Origin: JAISFI01 sp031552335 | GTDB lineage: Bacteria > Bacteroidota > Bacteroidia > Bacteroidales > Azobacteroidaceae | Direction of reading: 5' to 3' | Assembly (NCBI GenBank): GCA_031552335.1 | Contig: JAVBMQ010000120.1 | Coordinates: 1-5,579 of the forward strand | DNA length: 5,579 bases | Part shown: one piece after another, positions 5,233 through 5,579 of the stretch | Layout of the letters: each line of letters starts with the position of its first letter | Numbering within the stretch: position 1 is the first letter of the stretch | Made by a program: the position numbers and the translations under genes | Notes under the pieces: generated by a model | What the model saw: the letters and a program-made list of their open reading frames with translations, nothing else | Told to the model about the DNA's origin: nothing | Database searches by the model: none

Positions 5233-5579
5233 ATGGAAAGACGCGACTTCCTAAAGAAAGGAGCATTAGCCGGTCTGGCAATATCCGCCCTTAGTTTCAA
5301 TAAATTACAAGCAGCTTTAGGCGGGAACGAAATAGCTGTTGAAAGTGCACCGGATTTGGTAGCAGTTATGGGTGGAGAACCTGCTGTAATGCTTGACAAA
5401 GCTTTAAATGCTTTGGGAGGAATAAAAAAATATATAAAAAAAGGACAAAACGTTGTTATCAAACCCAATATCGGTTGGGACAGGAGCCCAGAACTGGGAG
5501 CCAATACCAATCCAGATTTGATTGGTGCACTGATAAAACAATGTATAAAAGCCGGTGCAAAAAAAGTAACCGTATTTGA
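5233..5579 (+). CDS. DUF362 domain protein with Tat-like signal (5' part, runs off window)
   Basis: Only the first 115 codons are present; the frame is still open at the window edge. The N-terminus ERRDFLKKG (2-10) followed by ALAGLAISAL (11-20) and a likely cleavage near LQAA (25-28) has the form of a twin-arginine signal. Such signals often mark proteins exported folded, with a cofactor. The mature part contains NVVIKPNIGWDRSPELGAN (72-90) and KKVTVF at the end, both typical of the DUF362 family, whose members are often found with iron-sulfur proteins and whose biochemical role is poorly defined. The cofactor-binding part, if any, lies beyond the window. The ATG is 10 bases after the phosphoribosyltransferase stop, so it is probably the third gene of the operon. 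The family call rests on motif recognition. Confidence 0.8.
   Translation, partial: MERRDFLKKGALAGLAISALSFNKLQAALGGNEIAVESAPDLVAVMGGEPAVMLDKALNALGGIKKYIKKGQNVVIKPNIGWDRSPELGANTNPDLIGALIKQCIKAGAKKVTVF

Noticed and set aside
5181..5510. Minus-strand open frame of 109 codons
   Set aside because: It lies opposite the phosphoribosyltransferase end and the DUF362 start, has no recognisable domain and is a shadow of real coding sequence.
5577..5579. TGA at the very end of the window as stop of the DUF362 gene
   Set aside because: The triplet is out of frame. The reading frame has TTT at 5575-5577 and then an incomplete GA- codon, so the gene continues past the edge.

Overview
The window looks like a chromosomal segment of a member of the Bacteroidota, most likely Bacteroidales. 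Three things point there. The DNA is AT-rich. The intergenic region carries matches to the Bacteroidota -7 promoter element TAnnTTTG, with no clear Shine-Dalgarno sites. The proteins have the look of that phylum: a UvrA whose first zinc module starts C-P-T-T, a GH23 transglycosylase with a degenerate LysM-like tail, and an ECF-type S component starting MKTTAHLY. The genus cannot be fixed from the sequence alone.

Layout. Bases 1-191 hold no gene, only two imperfect palindromes downstream of uvrA. Bases 192-3026 (minus) are a complete uvrA, the damage-recognition ATPase of nucleotide excision repair. Bases 3040-4011 (minus) are a membrane-anchored MltD-like lytic transglycosylase. It lies 13 bases upstream of uvrA, so the two probably share a transcript. 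Bases 4012-4294 are a divergent promoter region with one -7 element facing each way. To the right, on the plus strand, are a small membrane protein of the ECF S-component type (4295-4822), a short type I phosphoribosyltransferase (4827-5222) and the start of a DUF362 protein with a twin-arginine-like signal (5233 to the window edge). Gaps of 4 and 10 bases suggest one operon.

How the genes may work together. The minus-strand pair joins cell-wall turnover to DNA repair, probably through shared transcription rather than shared biochemistry. The plus-strand set is the less understood part: a predicted substrate-binding membrane subunit, a predicted nucleobase-type phosphoribosyltransferase and a DUF362 protein. 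An uptake-and-salvage unit is a reasonable inference for the first two; the role of the DUF362 protein is open. The most unusual structural detail is an A8 tract at the end of the S-component gene. Slippage there would fuse it in frame to the phosphoribosyltransferase. No mobile element, CRISPR array, tRNA or rRNA is visible.
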